Source of the DNA: Ilumatobacter sp.
Lineage (GTDB): Bacteria > Actinomycetota > Acidimicrobiia > Acidimicrobiales > Ilumatobacteraceae
DNA length: 35,077 nucleotides
Assembly: GCA_018666235.1 (NCBI GenBank)
Contig: JABJAB010000002.1
Coordinates: forward strand, 1 to 35,077
Reading direction: 5' to 3'
A model generated the notes under the pieces. That model searched no databases. It saw nothing but the letters and a program-made list of their open reading frames with translations, and was not told the origin of the DNA. Positions 15,394 to 23,238 of the stretch are shown in pieces. Numbering within the stretch: position 1 is the stretch's first letter; every line of letters starts with the position of its first letter. A program made the translations under genes and the position numbers.

Positions 15394-16109
15394 CACGCTG
15401 TTGCTTTCCGTGTGAAGTCCACCATGGTGGACTCGAGTTCGCCGTAGCCAGTGTGCTCGATGTGCAGCTCGAGCCCCAGCCGGTCAGCGCACTCATGGGC
15501 GGCGGCCCGGGCCTTGGGGTCATCGGTCTGTTCGAGATACACGCACCGGGTGTAGTTGCCGAAGTACATGTCGCGCAGCTCGGGGTGCTTGGCGATCCCC
15601 ATGCCGTCCCAGATCAACCGCTCCCAGTTCCGGGCGAGGAAGTCGGTCAGGTAGAAGCTGCCGAGCGCATGATCCTGGAGCTCGTCGAACCGGGGTGCAG
15701 TGGCGAAGAATTGGTAGCAGTGCGCGCCGGCGAGCATCTCCACGTTTTCCTCGGCGCACACCTTGTCCAACAATCCGCCGGTGCCGCAGTCTGCGTACCC
15801 GATCAGAATCTGGTCGAACGTTCCTGCCGCTGGCTCTGTACCCGCATCGAGGAGTTGATTGTCGCCGGGCGGCGACGCGCCGGTCGACGAGTTGGTGCCT
15901 GGCACCATGTCGTCTTGCAGCATGTCGTCCTTGCCGCGGGCCCGGTGGATTCGTTGGCGGACGAGTTCGGGGATTTCTTTCGGGCGGTTGTGCAACGAAG
16001 CAGGAAGGCACTCGACGGTCACGTTGACCAGGCCGTTCAGCTCGGTGATTGCGAGCAGTTCACGCGCCAGTGCCCCGCACGCGATGACGAGCACCCGTGG
16101 GGCGGTCAT
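15393..16109 (-). CDS. DUF1638 family protein with an inserted loop
   Basis: A 238-residue member of DUF1638, a family of unknown function linked to corrinoid methyltransferase operons. Recognisable conserved parts are VIACGALARELL with Cys11, LHNRPKEIPELV, GYADCGTGG with Cys108, GAHCYQFFA with His130 and Cys131, and SFYLTDFL. The repeated Cys/His residues suggest a metal or corrinoid ligand role, not proven. Residues about 61-97 (rich in Asp, Gly, Ser, Pro and Thr) look like an insertion between two conserved blocks. It starts 3 bp after the corrinoid protein stop and overlaps the next gene by one base. Confidence 0.85.
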   Translation of the reverse strand: MTAPRVLVIACGALARELLAITELNGLVNVTVECLPASLHNRPKEIPELVRQRIHRARGKDDMLQDDMVPGTNSSTGASPPGDNQLLDAGTEPAAGTFDQILIGYADCGTGGLLDKVCAEENVEMLAGAHCYQFFATAPRFDELQDHALGSFYLTDFLARNWERLIWDGMGIAKHPELRDMYFGNYTRCVYLEQTDDPKARAAAHECADRLGLELHIEHTGYGELESTMVDFTRKATA

Positions 16110-16112
16110 GGC

Positions 16113-16862
16113 TCAGGCGTGGACTGACGGGCCGGCGGGCTCCGGGTTGCCGCGTCGCGCCGACACCAGGGACTTGGCCTGCTCGGAGGCCACCGCTGCG
16201 TCGCGGCAGTAGGCGTCCGCGCCAATTGCTTCGCCGAACTCCTCATTGAGTGGAGCGCCACCGACGAGGATGATTTGATCGTTGCGACGGCCTTTCTCGG
16301 TGAGGGTGTCGATGACGACTTTCATGTACGGCATCGTGGTGGTGAGCAAGGCCGACATGCCCAAGATGTCGGGTTGGTGCTCGTCGAGGGCGGCGATGAA
16401 TTCGTCGACGTCGGTGTTGATGCCAAGATCGATCACTTCGAACCCGGCACCTTCGAGCATCATTGCGACCAGGTTCTTGCCGATGTCGTGGATGTCGCCC
16501 TTGACGGTGCCAATGACGACCTTGCCGACGGACTCAGCGCCCGTCTCGGCCAACAGCGGACGGAGAATGGCCATGCCCGCCTTCATCGCGTTTGCGGCGA
16601 GCAGGACCTCGGGAACGAAAAGAATGCCGTCACGGAAGTCGATGCCGACGATGCGCATGCCTTCAACGAGTGCGTCGTTCAGGACGCGGTCGGGCCCCCA
16701 ACCGCGGTCGAGCAGGATGGTCGTGCCCTCCGCTATTTCTTCCTTCATGCCGTCGTAGAGGTCGTCGTGCATCTGGGCAGTCAGATCCTCGTCACTCAGC
16801 AGCGCAAGATCGATGTCTTCGTCGCCGTTCGAGTCGCCGGCGGCGTCGATGTCGTCACTCAT
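16113..16862 (-). CDS. Corrinoid (B12-binding) methyltransferase carrier protein, MtbC/MttC-like
   Basis: Methyl carrier of the pathway: holds a corrinoid whose cobalt is methylated by the MttB-type enzyme and demethylated by the methyltetrahydrofolate enzyme. The helical cap domain covers about residues 30-110. The Rossmann-like B12 domain begins at VVIGTVKGDIHDIGKN, giving the Asp123-x-His125-xx-Gly128 motif with cobalt ligand His125, and GGAPLNEEFGEAIGADAY at 201-218. The first 26 residues contain 11 Asp/Glu. The start at 16862 has GGAG 9 bp upstream; the longer reading to 17078 has no homology and runs through the promoter. It is the first gene of the minus-strand operon. Confidence 0.93.
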   Translation of the reverse strand: MSDDIDAAGDSNGDEDIDLALLSDEDLTAQMHDDLYDGMKEEIAEGTTILLDRGWGPDRVLNDALVEGMRIVGIDFRDGILFVPEVLLAANAMKAGMAILRPLLAETGAESVGKVVIGTVKGDIHDIGKNLVAMMLEGAGFEVIDLGINTDVDEFIAALDEHQPDILGMSALLTTTMPYMKVVIDTLTEKGRRNDQIILVGGAPLNEEFGEAIGADAYCRDAAVASEQAKSLVSARRGNPEPAGPSVHA

Positions 16863-16910
16863 GTTGTTGTCTCCAGAGAGAGGGGCGGAACGAGGGGGCC
16901 TCGTGCCGTT

Positions 16911-16936
16911 GTTCCGCAATGCGGAACTGTACCGTA
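16911..16936 (-). promoter_or_regulatory. Palindromic operator upstream of the corrinoid operon
   Basis: GTTCCGCA-A-TGCGGAAC at 16911-16927 is a perfect 8-bp inverted repeat with one central base. On the minus strand a candidate -10 TACGGT (16936-16931) lies just upstream, so the site would cover the start of transcription of the corrinoid operon. The IclR gene starts 170 bp away in the opposite direction. The same core recurs upstream of the MttB-family gene. Confidence 0.55.
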
Positions 16937-17096
16937 TGGTGAAACAGTACGCCAGGCCCCTCTGGGACGAGCGATCTCTGCAGGCTAATGATGCAAGTCG
17001 CGTCCTGCAATGATGTCGGTCGTCAAGCCTGGTCGCCGCGACGTTGCGCACGTCACCAAAGCGTGCAGACGGCTCCAAAGCTGCTATCCAAGGTGC

Positions 17097-17849
17097 ATGG
17101 CAGGTGTGCAGTCGATCGAGCGAGCCTTCACGGTGCTTCGCGAACTTTCACTCGGCCCGGCTGGCGTCACGGAGATTGCTGAGCAGGTCGGTCTGCCGAA
17201 GTCAACGGTGTCTCGCTTGCTCTCGGCGCTTGAAGCAGAGGGCGCAGTCGCACAACGCGAAACGGGTTCGGAGTACGAACTCGGTGCCGGTCTGGCAGCT
17301 CTGGCCGATGCTGCAAACAACGACGCGAATATGGCGGCTGTCGTCCGCCCGTTCTTGATCGAATTGAGCGAGGAAACCGGAGAATCAGCAGGATTCGTGG
17401 TGCGTTCAGGTCGAAACGTGTACTGGGTTGACAGCGTCGATGACGAGGAGTCCGCCGTGCAGGTGCAGAACCGCACCGGTTTCTACGCGCCCATGCACTC
17501 GGTCCCGGCGGGTCTGGCGCTGCTCGCCCACTTACCGCCCGACGAGATTCAGCGCTATCTCGCTCAGCCGCTCGAGCGGGTCAACCAGCGCACGATCACC
17601 GACGTCGCGACGCTGCGCGCGCACCTCGATCAGATCGTCAACGACGGTCTCATGTGGTCGATCGACGATCTCGGTGACGGCATCACGGCGCTCGATGTCC
17701 CGTTCCGCGGCGCAAGTGGCCATTTTGAAGGCGCCCTCTTTGTCAACGCTCCGAGCTTCAGATTTCCTGCCGAAGGTGACAAGGACCGCGTCGAAGCCCT
17801 CGTCGTCGATGCTGCGCAACGGTTGTCGGACCGCTTCACCGTGCACTGA
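17097..17849 (+). CDS. IclR-family transcriptional regulator
   Basis: A 250-residue regulator with an N-terminal winged helix-turn-helix (about 5-60, including GVTEIAEQVGLPKSTVSRLLSAL) and a C-terminal IclR effector domain (about 75-245, with FYAPMHSVPAGLALLAHLP). The ATG at 17097 is chosen because homology starts at MAGVQSIERAF; the extension to 17010 is not conserved. It is divergent from the corrinoid methyl-transfer operon and probably controls it and itself, binding the GTTCCGCA palindromes and responding to the methyl donor or a product. The ligand and the sign of regulation are not visible. Confidence 0.9.
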   Translation: MAGVQSIERAFTVLRELSLGPAGVTEIAEQVGLPKSTVSRLLSALEAEGAVAQRETGSEYELGAGLAALADAANNDANMAAVVRPFLIELSEETGESAGFVVRSGRNVYWVDSVDDEESAVQVQNRTGFYAPMHSVPAGLALLAHLPPDEIQRYLAQPLERVNQRTITDVATLRAHLDQIVNDGLMWSIDDLGDGITALDVPFRGASGHFEGALFVNAPSFRFPAEGDKDRVEALVVDAAQRLSDRFTVH

Positions 17850-17981
17850 GCCGTTGCCCATCTGTTTCACCAGACGGGTTTCACCTCGACGGTGCAACGG
17901 TGATGACGGAGTAACCATGGTGCAACAGACGAGACGTTTCGCGCTGGGTGCGGTCGCGAATCGGCAGTAGCTTCGACGGGG

Positions 17982-18626
17982 ATGAAGCGACAGGACAAAG
18001 CCGACCGCATTGGCGAGATGCTCGACGATCTCTACCCGAACCCGCCGGTGCCGCTTGATCATCGCAACCCCTACACGATGCTCGTCGCCGTGGCGCTGTC
18101 CGCGCAGACGACTGACAAGAAGGTCAACGAGGTCACCCCTGCGCTGTTCGACGCAGCATCAACACCGGAGGAAATGGCACGTCTGTCACCGGAGGAGATC
18201 CTCGGCTTCATCAAACAGGTCGGCCTCGCACCGACAAAGGCACGCAACCTGTCGACCATGGCGCACCAGATTGTGGACGCCGGCGGCGAAGTCATTGCCG
18301 ACTGGGAGTTCCTCGAGGGGCTCGCCGGGGTCGGGCACAAGACCGCTGGTGTCGTGATGGCCGGGGCGTTCGGTTTTCCAGCGTTTCCTGTCGACACCCA
18401 CATTCATCGCCTCGCAGATCGTTGGGGCCTGAGCGATGGGAAGAACGTCGAGAAGACCGAGCGAGACCTCAAAGCGGTGTTCCCTGAAGACACGTGGGAT
18501 CGACGGCACCTGCAGATCATCTACTTCGGCCGGGAGTACTGCCCCGCCAAATATCACGATCTGACTGGCTGTCCGATCTGCAGTTGGGCCGCCACCAAGA
18601 AGCGCATCGCCGCCGAGTCCAGGTAG
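17982..18626 (+). CDS. nth: Endonuclease III
   Basis: Bifunctional DNA glycosylase/AP lyase that removes oxidised pyrimidines in base excision repair. The 214 residues carry the helix-hairpin-helix LAGVGHKTAGVV with catalytic Lys120 and the catalytic Asp138 in FPVDTHIHRL, the same positions as in E. coli Nth. The C-terminal cluster region reads YCPAKYHDLTGCPICSW: only Cys187, Cys197 and Cys200 are present with C-x9-C-x2-C spacing, instead of the four cysteines of the classical [4Fe-4S] loop. The ATG start at 17982 has GACGGGG upstream. Confidence 0.92.
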   Translation: MKRQDKADRIGEMLDDLYPNPPVPLDHRNPYTMLVAVALSAQTTDKKVNEVTPALFDAASTPEEMARLSPEEILGFIKQVGLAPTKARNLSTMAHQIVDAGGEVIADWEFLEGLAGVGHKTAGVVMAGAFGFPAFPVDTHIHRLADRWGLSDGKNVEKTERDLKAVFPEDTWDRRHLQIIYFGREYCPAKYHDLTGCPICSWAATKKRIAAESR

Positions 18627-18675
18627 TTCCACCCGACCCCAACGTGACACACGGCGGGAATAGTCTCCCCTGAGG

Positions 18676-18706
18676 TTGGGAAGAGATTCACAAGGGCTGA
18701 TATCTT
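18676..18706 (+). promoter_or_regulatory. Weak candidate promoter of the nuo operon
   Basis: TTGGGA at 18676-18681 and TATCTT at 18701-18706 are separated by 19 bp, only about 10 bp before the nuoA start. It would give a nearly leaderless mRNA. The match is poor; it is listed because no better element is seen in the 89-bp gap. Confidence 0.2.
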
Positions 18707-18715
18707 CGGGCCCGC

Positions 18716-19081
18716 ATGTCGCTCTTTCTTCGCGATTACCTCAACGTTGTCTGGTTTGGTATTGCAGCGCTCGCCATTGGCGGGTTGCTGCTCGGACTCG
18801 CCGCGGCGATTCGCCCGTCCAAGCCCAACTACGACAAGTCGATGGCATACGAATCGGGTGTCGACCCGGTGGGGATGGGCTGGTCTCAGAGCCAGATCCG
18901 TTACTACGTGTTCGCCCTGCTCTTCGTCATCTTTGATGTTGAAGCGGTGTTCCTCTTCCCCTGGGCAGCGTCCGCAGAGAGGTATGGCACGTTCGGCCTC
19001 GTCGCGATGCTCGTCTTTATCGTGCTGCTCCTCGACGGCCTGGTCTACGCCTGGAAGCGGGGGCTCCTCCGATGGGTCTGA
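18716..19081 (+). CDS. nuoA: NADH-quinone oxidoreductase subunit A
   Basis: Membrane-arm subunit of respiratory complex I located near the quinone channel. The 121 residues contain three hydrophobic helices, with the conserved loop SMAYESGVDPVG after the first and FVIFDVEAVFLFPWA in the second. First gene of the operon; nuoB follows after 51 bp. Confidence 0.95.
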   Translation: MSLFLRDYLNVVWFGIAALAIGGLLLGLAAAIRPSKPNYDKSMAYESGVDPVGMGWSQSQIRYYVFALLFVIFDVEAVFLFPWAASAERYGTFGLVAMLVFIVLLLDGLVYAWKRGLLRWV

Positions 19082-19132
19082 TGTTCCTTCGCTCCGCCAT
19101 GGGCTCCAACTCGCAGAGAAAGACGGTCTGAC

Positions 19133-19777
19133 ATGGGTCTCGTCGACAAGGGTCGCCTGCCGGCTCCGCTGACCAAACTGTTCAACATGAGCCGCTCCTA
19201 CAGTCTCTGGGTGTACCAGTGGGGTCTCGCCTGCTGTGCCATCGAGATGGGTGCAGCGTTCGGTTCGCCTCGTTACGACGTGATGCGGCTCGGCGTGATC
19301 CCGCTGCCTGCCAGCCCACGCCAAGCCGACTTTGTCTGCGTGTCCGGCACGGTCACCGACAAGATGGCGCCGGCGGTGAAGCGACTCTGGGAGCAGATGC
19401 CCGAGCCGAAGTACGCCATCTCGATGGGTTCGTGCGCCAACTGTGGTGGCCCCTACTGGGACAGCTACTCGGTCACCAAGGGCGTCGACCAGATCATCCC
19501 CATCGATGTCTACGTCCCCGGCTGCCCGCCGCGGCCTGAAGCGCTGCTCGAAGGCATCGTGCTCCTCCAACAGCGGATCAAGAACGAAGACATGGCCGCC
19601 AAGTGGCGCGGTGACGAGTTCACGACCCTGCAGCGAACCCGCGCCATGGAAGCCGGCGAGGTTGACCGTGATGGCGAGCTGATCAACGAGCCGACCGACC
19701 CGACCCCCGAGATGGCCCAGGCGGCTGATTCGGTGCAACCCGAACCGATCGTCGTTGGCGGTGGCCCCATTGAGTGA
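19133..19777 (+). CDS. nuoB: NADH-quinone oxidoreductase subunit B
   Basis: Carries cluster N2, the last [4Fe-4S] centre before quinone. All four ligands are present: Cys34 and Cys35 in GLACCAIEMG, Cys101 in MGSCANCGG, and Cys131 in VPGCPPRPEAL. The 214 residues include a C-terminal extension of about 50 acidic residues after the conserved core, longer than usual. Its 3' end overlaps the nuoC start. Confidence 0.96.
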   Translation: MGLVDKGRLPAPLTKLFNMSRSYSLWVYQWGLACCAIEMGAAFGSPRYDVMRLGVIPLPASPRQADFVCVSGTVTDKMAPAVKRLWEQMPEPKYAISMGSCANCGGPYWDSYSVTKGVDQIIPIDVYVPGCPPRPEALLEGIVLLQQRIKNEDMAAKWRGDEFTTLQRTRAMEAGEVDRDGELINEPTDPTPEMAQAADSVQPEPIVVGGGPIE

Positions 19778-20462
19778 CGACACCACAACCCAGGACGCGC
19801 CCGGCGCCGACGCTCCGGCAGCACTGCCCGGAGACGGACTGCGCGAAGGCATCATCGACAACCTGCGCAGCCACATCGGTGACGCGATCGTCGACACCAA
19901 GATCACGCCCAATGACGATCTCTGGATTCGCGTCAGCACTGAGGCGTGGTTGTCGACTGGTCAGGCGTTGAAGGACGCCGGGTTCACCTACTTCTGCTTC
20001 CTCTCGGGGCTCGACTGGATGCCGTCGCCGTACGGCACGAGCGAAGAAGACCCGGATGACGAGCCCAAAGAACCCGACACCGAAATCGTGCAGGGTTACA
20101 CCGGTGGCGAGACTCGCTTCCAGGTGTTCGCGCGTCTCACCGACCTCAACCGTCACGTGGGCGTCACGATCAAGGCCGACGTTCCTGACGATCGGCTCGT
20201 CATGGAATCGTGGAGTCACCTCTTTGCCGGGGCCAACTGGCACGAGCGTGAGTGCCACGAGATGTACGGGATCGGGTTCGACAACCACCCCGACCTCCGC
20301 AACATGTACCTGCCGGGCGACTTCGAGGGCTACCCGCTTCGCAAGGACTTCCCGCTGCTCGCCCGCATGGTCAAGCCATGGCCGGGCATCGTCGACGTCG
20401 AACCCATGCCGGCTGAAGACGAAGCAGAAGCACCCGTCGACGAGAAGGGTGACGAGTCATGA
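19770..20462 (+). CDS. nuoC: NADH-quinone oxidoreductase subunit C
   Basis: Peripheral-arm 30-kDa subunit that holds NuoD and NuoB together. The family signature is seen as WHERECHEMYGIGFDNHPDLR. The start is uncertain: TTG at 19770 (preceded by GGCGGTGG and overlapping nuoB by 8 bp) is preferred, with GTG at 19761 or TTG at 19755 as alternatives. About 30 disordered residues precede the domain, and an acidic tail follows it. The stop overlaps the nuoD start as ATGA. Confidence 0.92.
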   Translation: MSDDTTTQDAPGADAPAALPGDGLREGIIDNLRSHIGDAIVDTKITPNDDLWIRVSTEAWLSTGQALKDAGFTYFCFLSGLDWMPSPYGTSEEDPDDEPKEPDTEIVQGYTGGETRFQVFARLTDLNRHVGVTIKADVPDDRLVMESWSHLFAGANWHERECHEMYGIGFDNHPDLRNMYLPGDFEGYPLRKDFPLLARMVKPWPGIVDVEPMPAEDEAEAPVDEKGDES

Positions 20463-21628
20463 CGTTGACCGACCGCCAGCAACTTTCGTACATCGCGAGC
20501 CAGGCTGCCGACGCGCGCCTCAACGTCGAACTCGAGACCGAGGGCATGACCCTCAACATCGGTCCGCAGCACCCGGCCACGCACGGCACGCTCCGCATCA
20601 TCTGTCGCCTTGACGGCGAGCAGGTCGTCTGGGCTGAGCCGGTTGCCGGATACATGCACCGCGGCTACGAAAAGCTCACCGAGGTCCGCACGTTCCCGCA
20701 GGTCACCACCCTCGTCAACCGCATTGACTGGCTCGGCAGCTTCGCCAACGAAGTGCCGTTCATCCTCGCTGCCGAGAAGCTGATGGAGATCGAAGCGCCA
20801 CCGCGTGCTCAGGTCATCCGCACCATCCTCTTCGAGTTGTCACGAATTGCGAACGTGTCGCTGTTCCTTGGTGACCTTGGCGTGCAAATGGGCGCGATCA
20901 CGCCGGTCTTCCTTGCCTTCCGTGACCGTGAATACATCCTGAACCTCATCGAAGGTGCCACCGGTGGTCGCTTCCACCCGAACTTTGACCGTATTGGCGG
21001 CCTGAAAGACGATCTACCCAAGGGCTGGATCGAAGAGACGCGCGGCGCCGTCAAGAAGCTTGAGCAGTTCTGCGACACGATCGATGACCTGCTCTTCGGC
21101 AACGAGATCTTCCAGAGTCGGATGCGCGGCATCGGCATCATTCCTGCCGATATCGCCAAGGACTACGGTCTCTCCGGTGCGAACGCCCGTGCGTCCGGCA
21201 TCGACTGGGACCTCCGTCGCGATCAAGACATCCCGCTCAGCTACGACCTTGCCGACTGGAAGGTGTGGACACACCCCGACGGCGACTCGTGGGCCCGCTG
21301 CTGGATTCGTCTCCAAGAGACCCGCGAGTCCTGCAAGATCGTGACGCAACTCCTCGATCAGATCCCGGCCGGCCCGGTGATGACCAAGGTGCCACGCATC
21401 ATCAAGGTGCCCGAAGGCGAAGCCTGGGTGTCCACGGAGAACCCGCTCGGCGAGATGGGCTACTACGTCGTCAGCAAGGGCGGCCTCGGGCCGTTCCGCG
21501 TCAAGATTCGCTCGGCGAGCTTCAACAACATCTCGATCGTGCCGTGGGCGTTGAAGGGCGTGTACGTCCCTGACGTCATCACGATCCTTGCTTCGCTCTA
21601 CTTCATCCTCGGAGACATCGATCGCTGA
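20459..21628 (+). CDS. nuoD: NADH-quinone oxidoreductase subunit D
   Basis: The 49-kDa subunit that forms the quinone-reducing site with NuoB; related to [NiFe]-hydrogenase large subunits but lacking their nickel cysteines. The 389 residues show NIGPQHPATHGTLR near the N-terminus and YMHRGYEKLTEVRTFPQ, both characteristic. The final DVITILASLYFILGDIDR includes the conserved C-terminus near the quinone site. It overlaps nuoC by 4 bp and nuoH by 1 bp, showing coupled translation. Confidence 0.97.
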   Translation: MTLTDRQQLSYIASQAADARLNVELETEGMTLNIGPQHPATHGTLRIICRLDGEQVVWAEPVAGYMHRGYEKLTEVRTFPQVTTLVNRIDWLGSFANEVPFILAAEKLMEIEAPPRAQVIRTILFELSRIANVSLFLGDLGVQMGAITPVFLAFRDREYILNLIEGATGGRFHPNFDRIGGLKDDLPKGWIEETRGAVKKLEQFCDTIDDLLFGNEIFQSRMRGIGIIPADIAKDYGLSGANARASGIDWDLRRDQDIPLSYDLADWKVWTHPDGDSWARCWIRLQETRESCKIVTQLLDQIPAGPVMTKVPRIIKVPEGEAWVSTENPLGEMGYYVVSKGGLGPFRVKIRSASFNNISIVPWALKGVYVPDVITILASLYFILGDIDR

Positions 21629-22710
21629 TGCTCGCTCAACTTGCAGCCGAATTTCCGGACTTCTGGCCGGAGTGGTCCATCCCGTATTGGCTGATGTCGA
21701 TTTTGCGCGTCGTGGGTGGCCTCGTCGCGGTGCTGCTGCCCGCCGGTGGCATCGTCTATCTGTTCCTGTTCAAGATGATGTCGTTCATGCAGAGCCGTCT
21801 CGGCCCCATGGAGGCCGGTCCGTACGGGTCGATGCAGCTGCTTGCTGAAGTCGGCAAGTGGATGCAAAAGGAAGACCTTGCGCCGGAGAACGCCGACTTG
21901 CGGATCTATCGCATGGCGCCGCTCATCGTGCTGCTGTCGACGTTCCTGCTGATCGTCGTCGTGCCGTTCGGTCCCCAAGCGTGGTTCACCAACTTCGAGA
22001 CCGGCATCTTCTACGCGTTGGCCGTTGGGTCGGTCAGCGTGCTCGGCATCCTCATCGCCGGCTGGTCGTCGGCCAACAAGTACTCACTGCTCGGCGGCCT
22101 GCGTGCCGGCGGTCAGCTGATTGCTTACGAACTCCCGATGGTGCTCGCCACCCTCGGCGTGGTCATCCAAGCCGAGTCGATGAACCTCAACCGGATCATC
22201 GAAGTGCAGAACACCGGTGAGATCTTCGGCATCGGCTGGTTTGGCAACCCGTTCATCATCACGCAGTTCGTTGGCTTCTTGATCTTCATGATCGCCGTGC
22301 AGGCCGAGCTGACGCAGGCACCGTTCGACATGCCGATTGCTGAGTCCGAGCTCGTGTCCGGTTACATGACCGAGTACTCGGGCTTCCGATTCCTGATCTT
22401 CTTCATCGCCGAGTTCGCCACGGCTGGCGTCTTCAGCTTCATCGCTGCGGCGCTGTTCCTCGGTGGCTGGGGCGTTCCCTTCGAATGGTTCGGCTGGGAC
22501 AACCTCGGCGATGTCGCCTGGTGGATGAACTTCGTGGGCCCCGTCATCATGTTCACCAAGATGTTCGCCCTCGTCGGTGTCATCATGTGGGTGCGCTTCA
22601 GCTACCCGCGTTTCCGTGAGGACCAACTCCAGACCTTTGCCTGGAAGGTGCTCATCCCGCTCGCACTGGCCAACACGGCCGTCACTGCAATCTTGAAGGT
22701 GGTCCTCTGA
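21628..22710 (+). CDS. nuoH: NADH-quinone oxidoreductase subunit H
   Basis: Membrane subunit of 360 residues with about eight helices that contributes the entry to the quinone chamber and the first proton path. Conserved stretches include QSRLGPMEAGPYGSMQLLAE and QAELTQAPFDMPIAESELVS, the latter with the carboxylates linked to the quinone channel. TGATG junctions couple it to nuoD and nuoI. Confidence 0.96.
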   Translation: MLAQLAAEFPDFWPEWSIPYWLMSILRVVGGLVAVLLPAGGIVYLFLFKMMSFMQSRLGPMEAGPYGSMQLLAEVGKWMQKEDLAPENADLRIYRMAPLIVLLSTFLLIVVVPFGPQAWFTNFETGIFYALAVGSVSVLGILIAGWSSANKYSLLGGLRAGGQLIAYELPMVLATLGVVIQAESMNLNRIIEVQNTGEIFGIGWFGNPFIITQFVGFLIFMIAVQAELTQAPFDMPIAESELVSGYMTEYSGFRFLIFFIAEFATAGVFSFIAAALFLGGWGVPFEWFGWDNLGDVAWWMNFVGPVIMFTKMFALVGVIMWVRFSYPRFREDQLQTFAWKVLIPLALANTAVTAILKVVL

Positions 22711-23189
22711 TGCCCAAGGTTCCTGGACTCATCAAAGGTCTCGGCGTCACTGCCGGCATCCTCGGCAAGACGCTGAAGAACGGTGCCGACACCGTGCAAT
22801 ACCCGCACGAGAAAGAAGCGCCGCCGATTCGCGCCCGCGGCGTGATTGCGCTGCACGAAGACAACTGCACTGCCTGCATGCTCTGCTCGCGCAGCTGTCC
22901 CGACTGGTGCATCTACATCGAGGGCCACAAGCAGCTCGCGCCAGCGCGTCGCGCTGGTGGCAAGCCGCGCCAGGTCAACCACCTGGACCGATTCGACATC
23001 GACTATGCGCTCTGCATGTACTGCGGTATCTGCGTCGAGGTCTGCCCGTTCGACGCACTGTTCTGGAGCCCTGAGTACGAATACTCCGAGCCGAAGATCG
23101 CCGATCTGCTCCACGACAAGGCCAAGCTCGGCGAGTGGATGGAGACGGTGCCTGAGGCGCCCGAACTCGAAGCGGGAGCCGGCAAGTGA
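22710..23189 (+). CDS. nuoI: NADH-quinone oxidoreductase subunit I
   Basis: Ferredoxin-like subunit of 159 residues carrying clusters N6a and N6b. Two motifs are intact: CTACMLCSRSCPDWC and CMYCGICVEVCPFDA. It passes electrons from the input module to NuoB. Because no NuoEFG genes lie nearby, this subunit would be the surface that receives electrons from another donor module. Confidence 0.96.
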   Translation: MPKVPGLIKGLGVTAGILGKTLKNGADTVQYPHEKEAPPIRARGVIALHEDNCTACMLCSRSCPDWCIYIEGHKQLAPARRAGGKPRQVNHLDRFDIDYALCMYCGICVEVCPFDALFWSPEYEYSEPKIADLLHDKAKLGEWMETVPEAPELEAGAGK

Positions 23190-23238
23190 ACACAGGCGCC
23201 ATGAATGACGTTGCCCTTCAATGGTCGCGAGGTGGACA

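Noticed and set aside
16863..17078. N-terminal extension of the corrinoid protein
   Set aside because: It would run through the palindromic operator and promoter; the ATG at 16862 has a good ribosome site and a normal N-terminus.
17917..17970. 17-codon open frame before nth with GGAG upstream
   Set aside because: Could be a leader peptide, but there is no attenuator-like structure or codon bias to support it.
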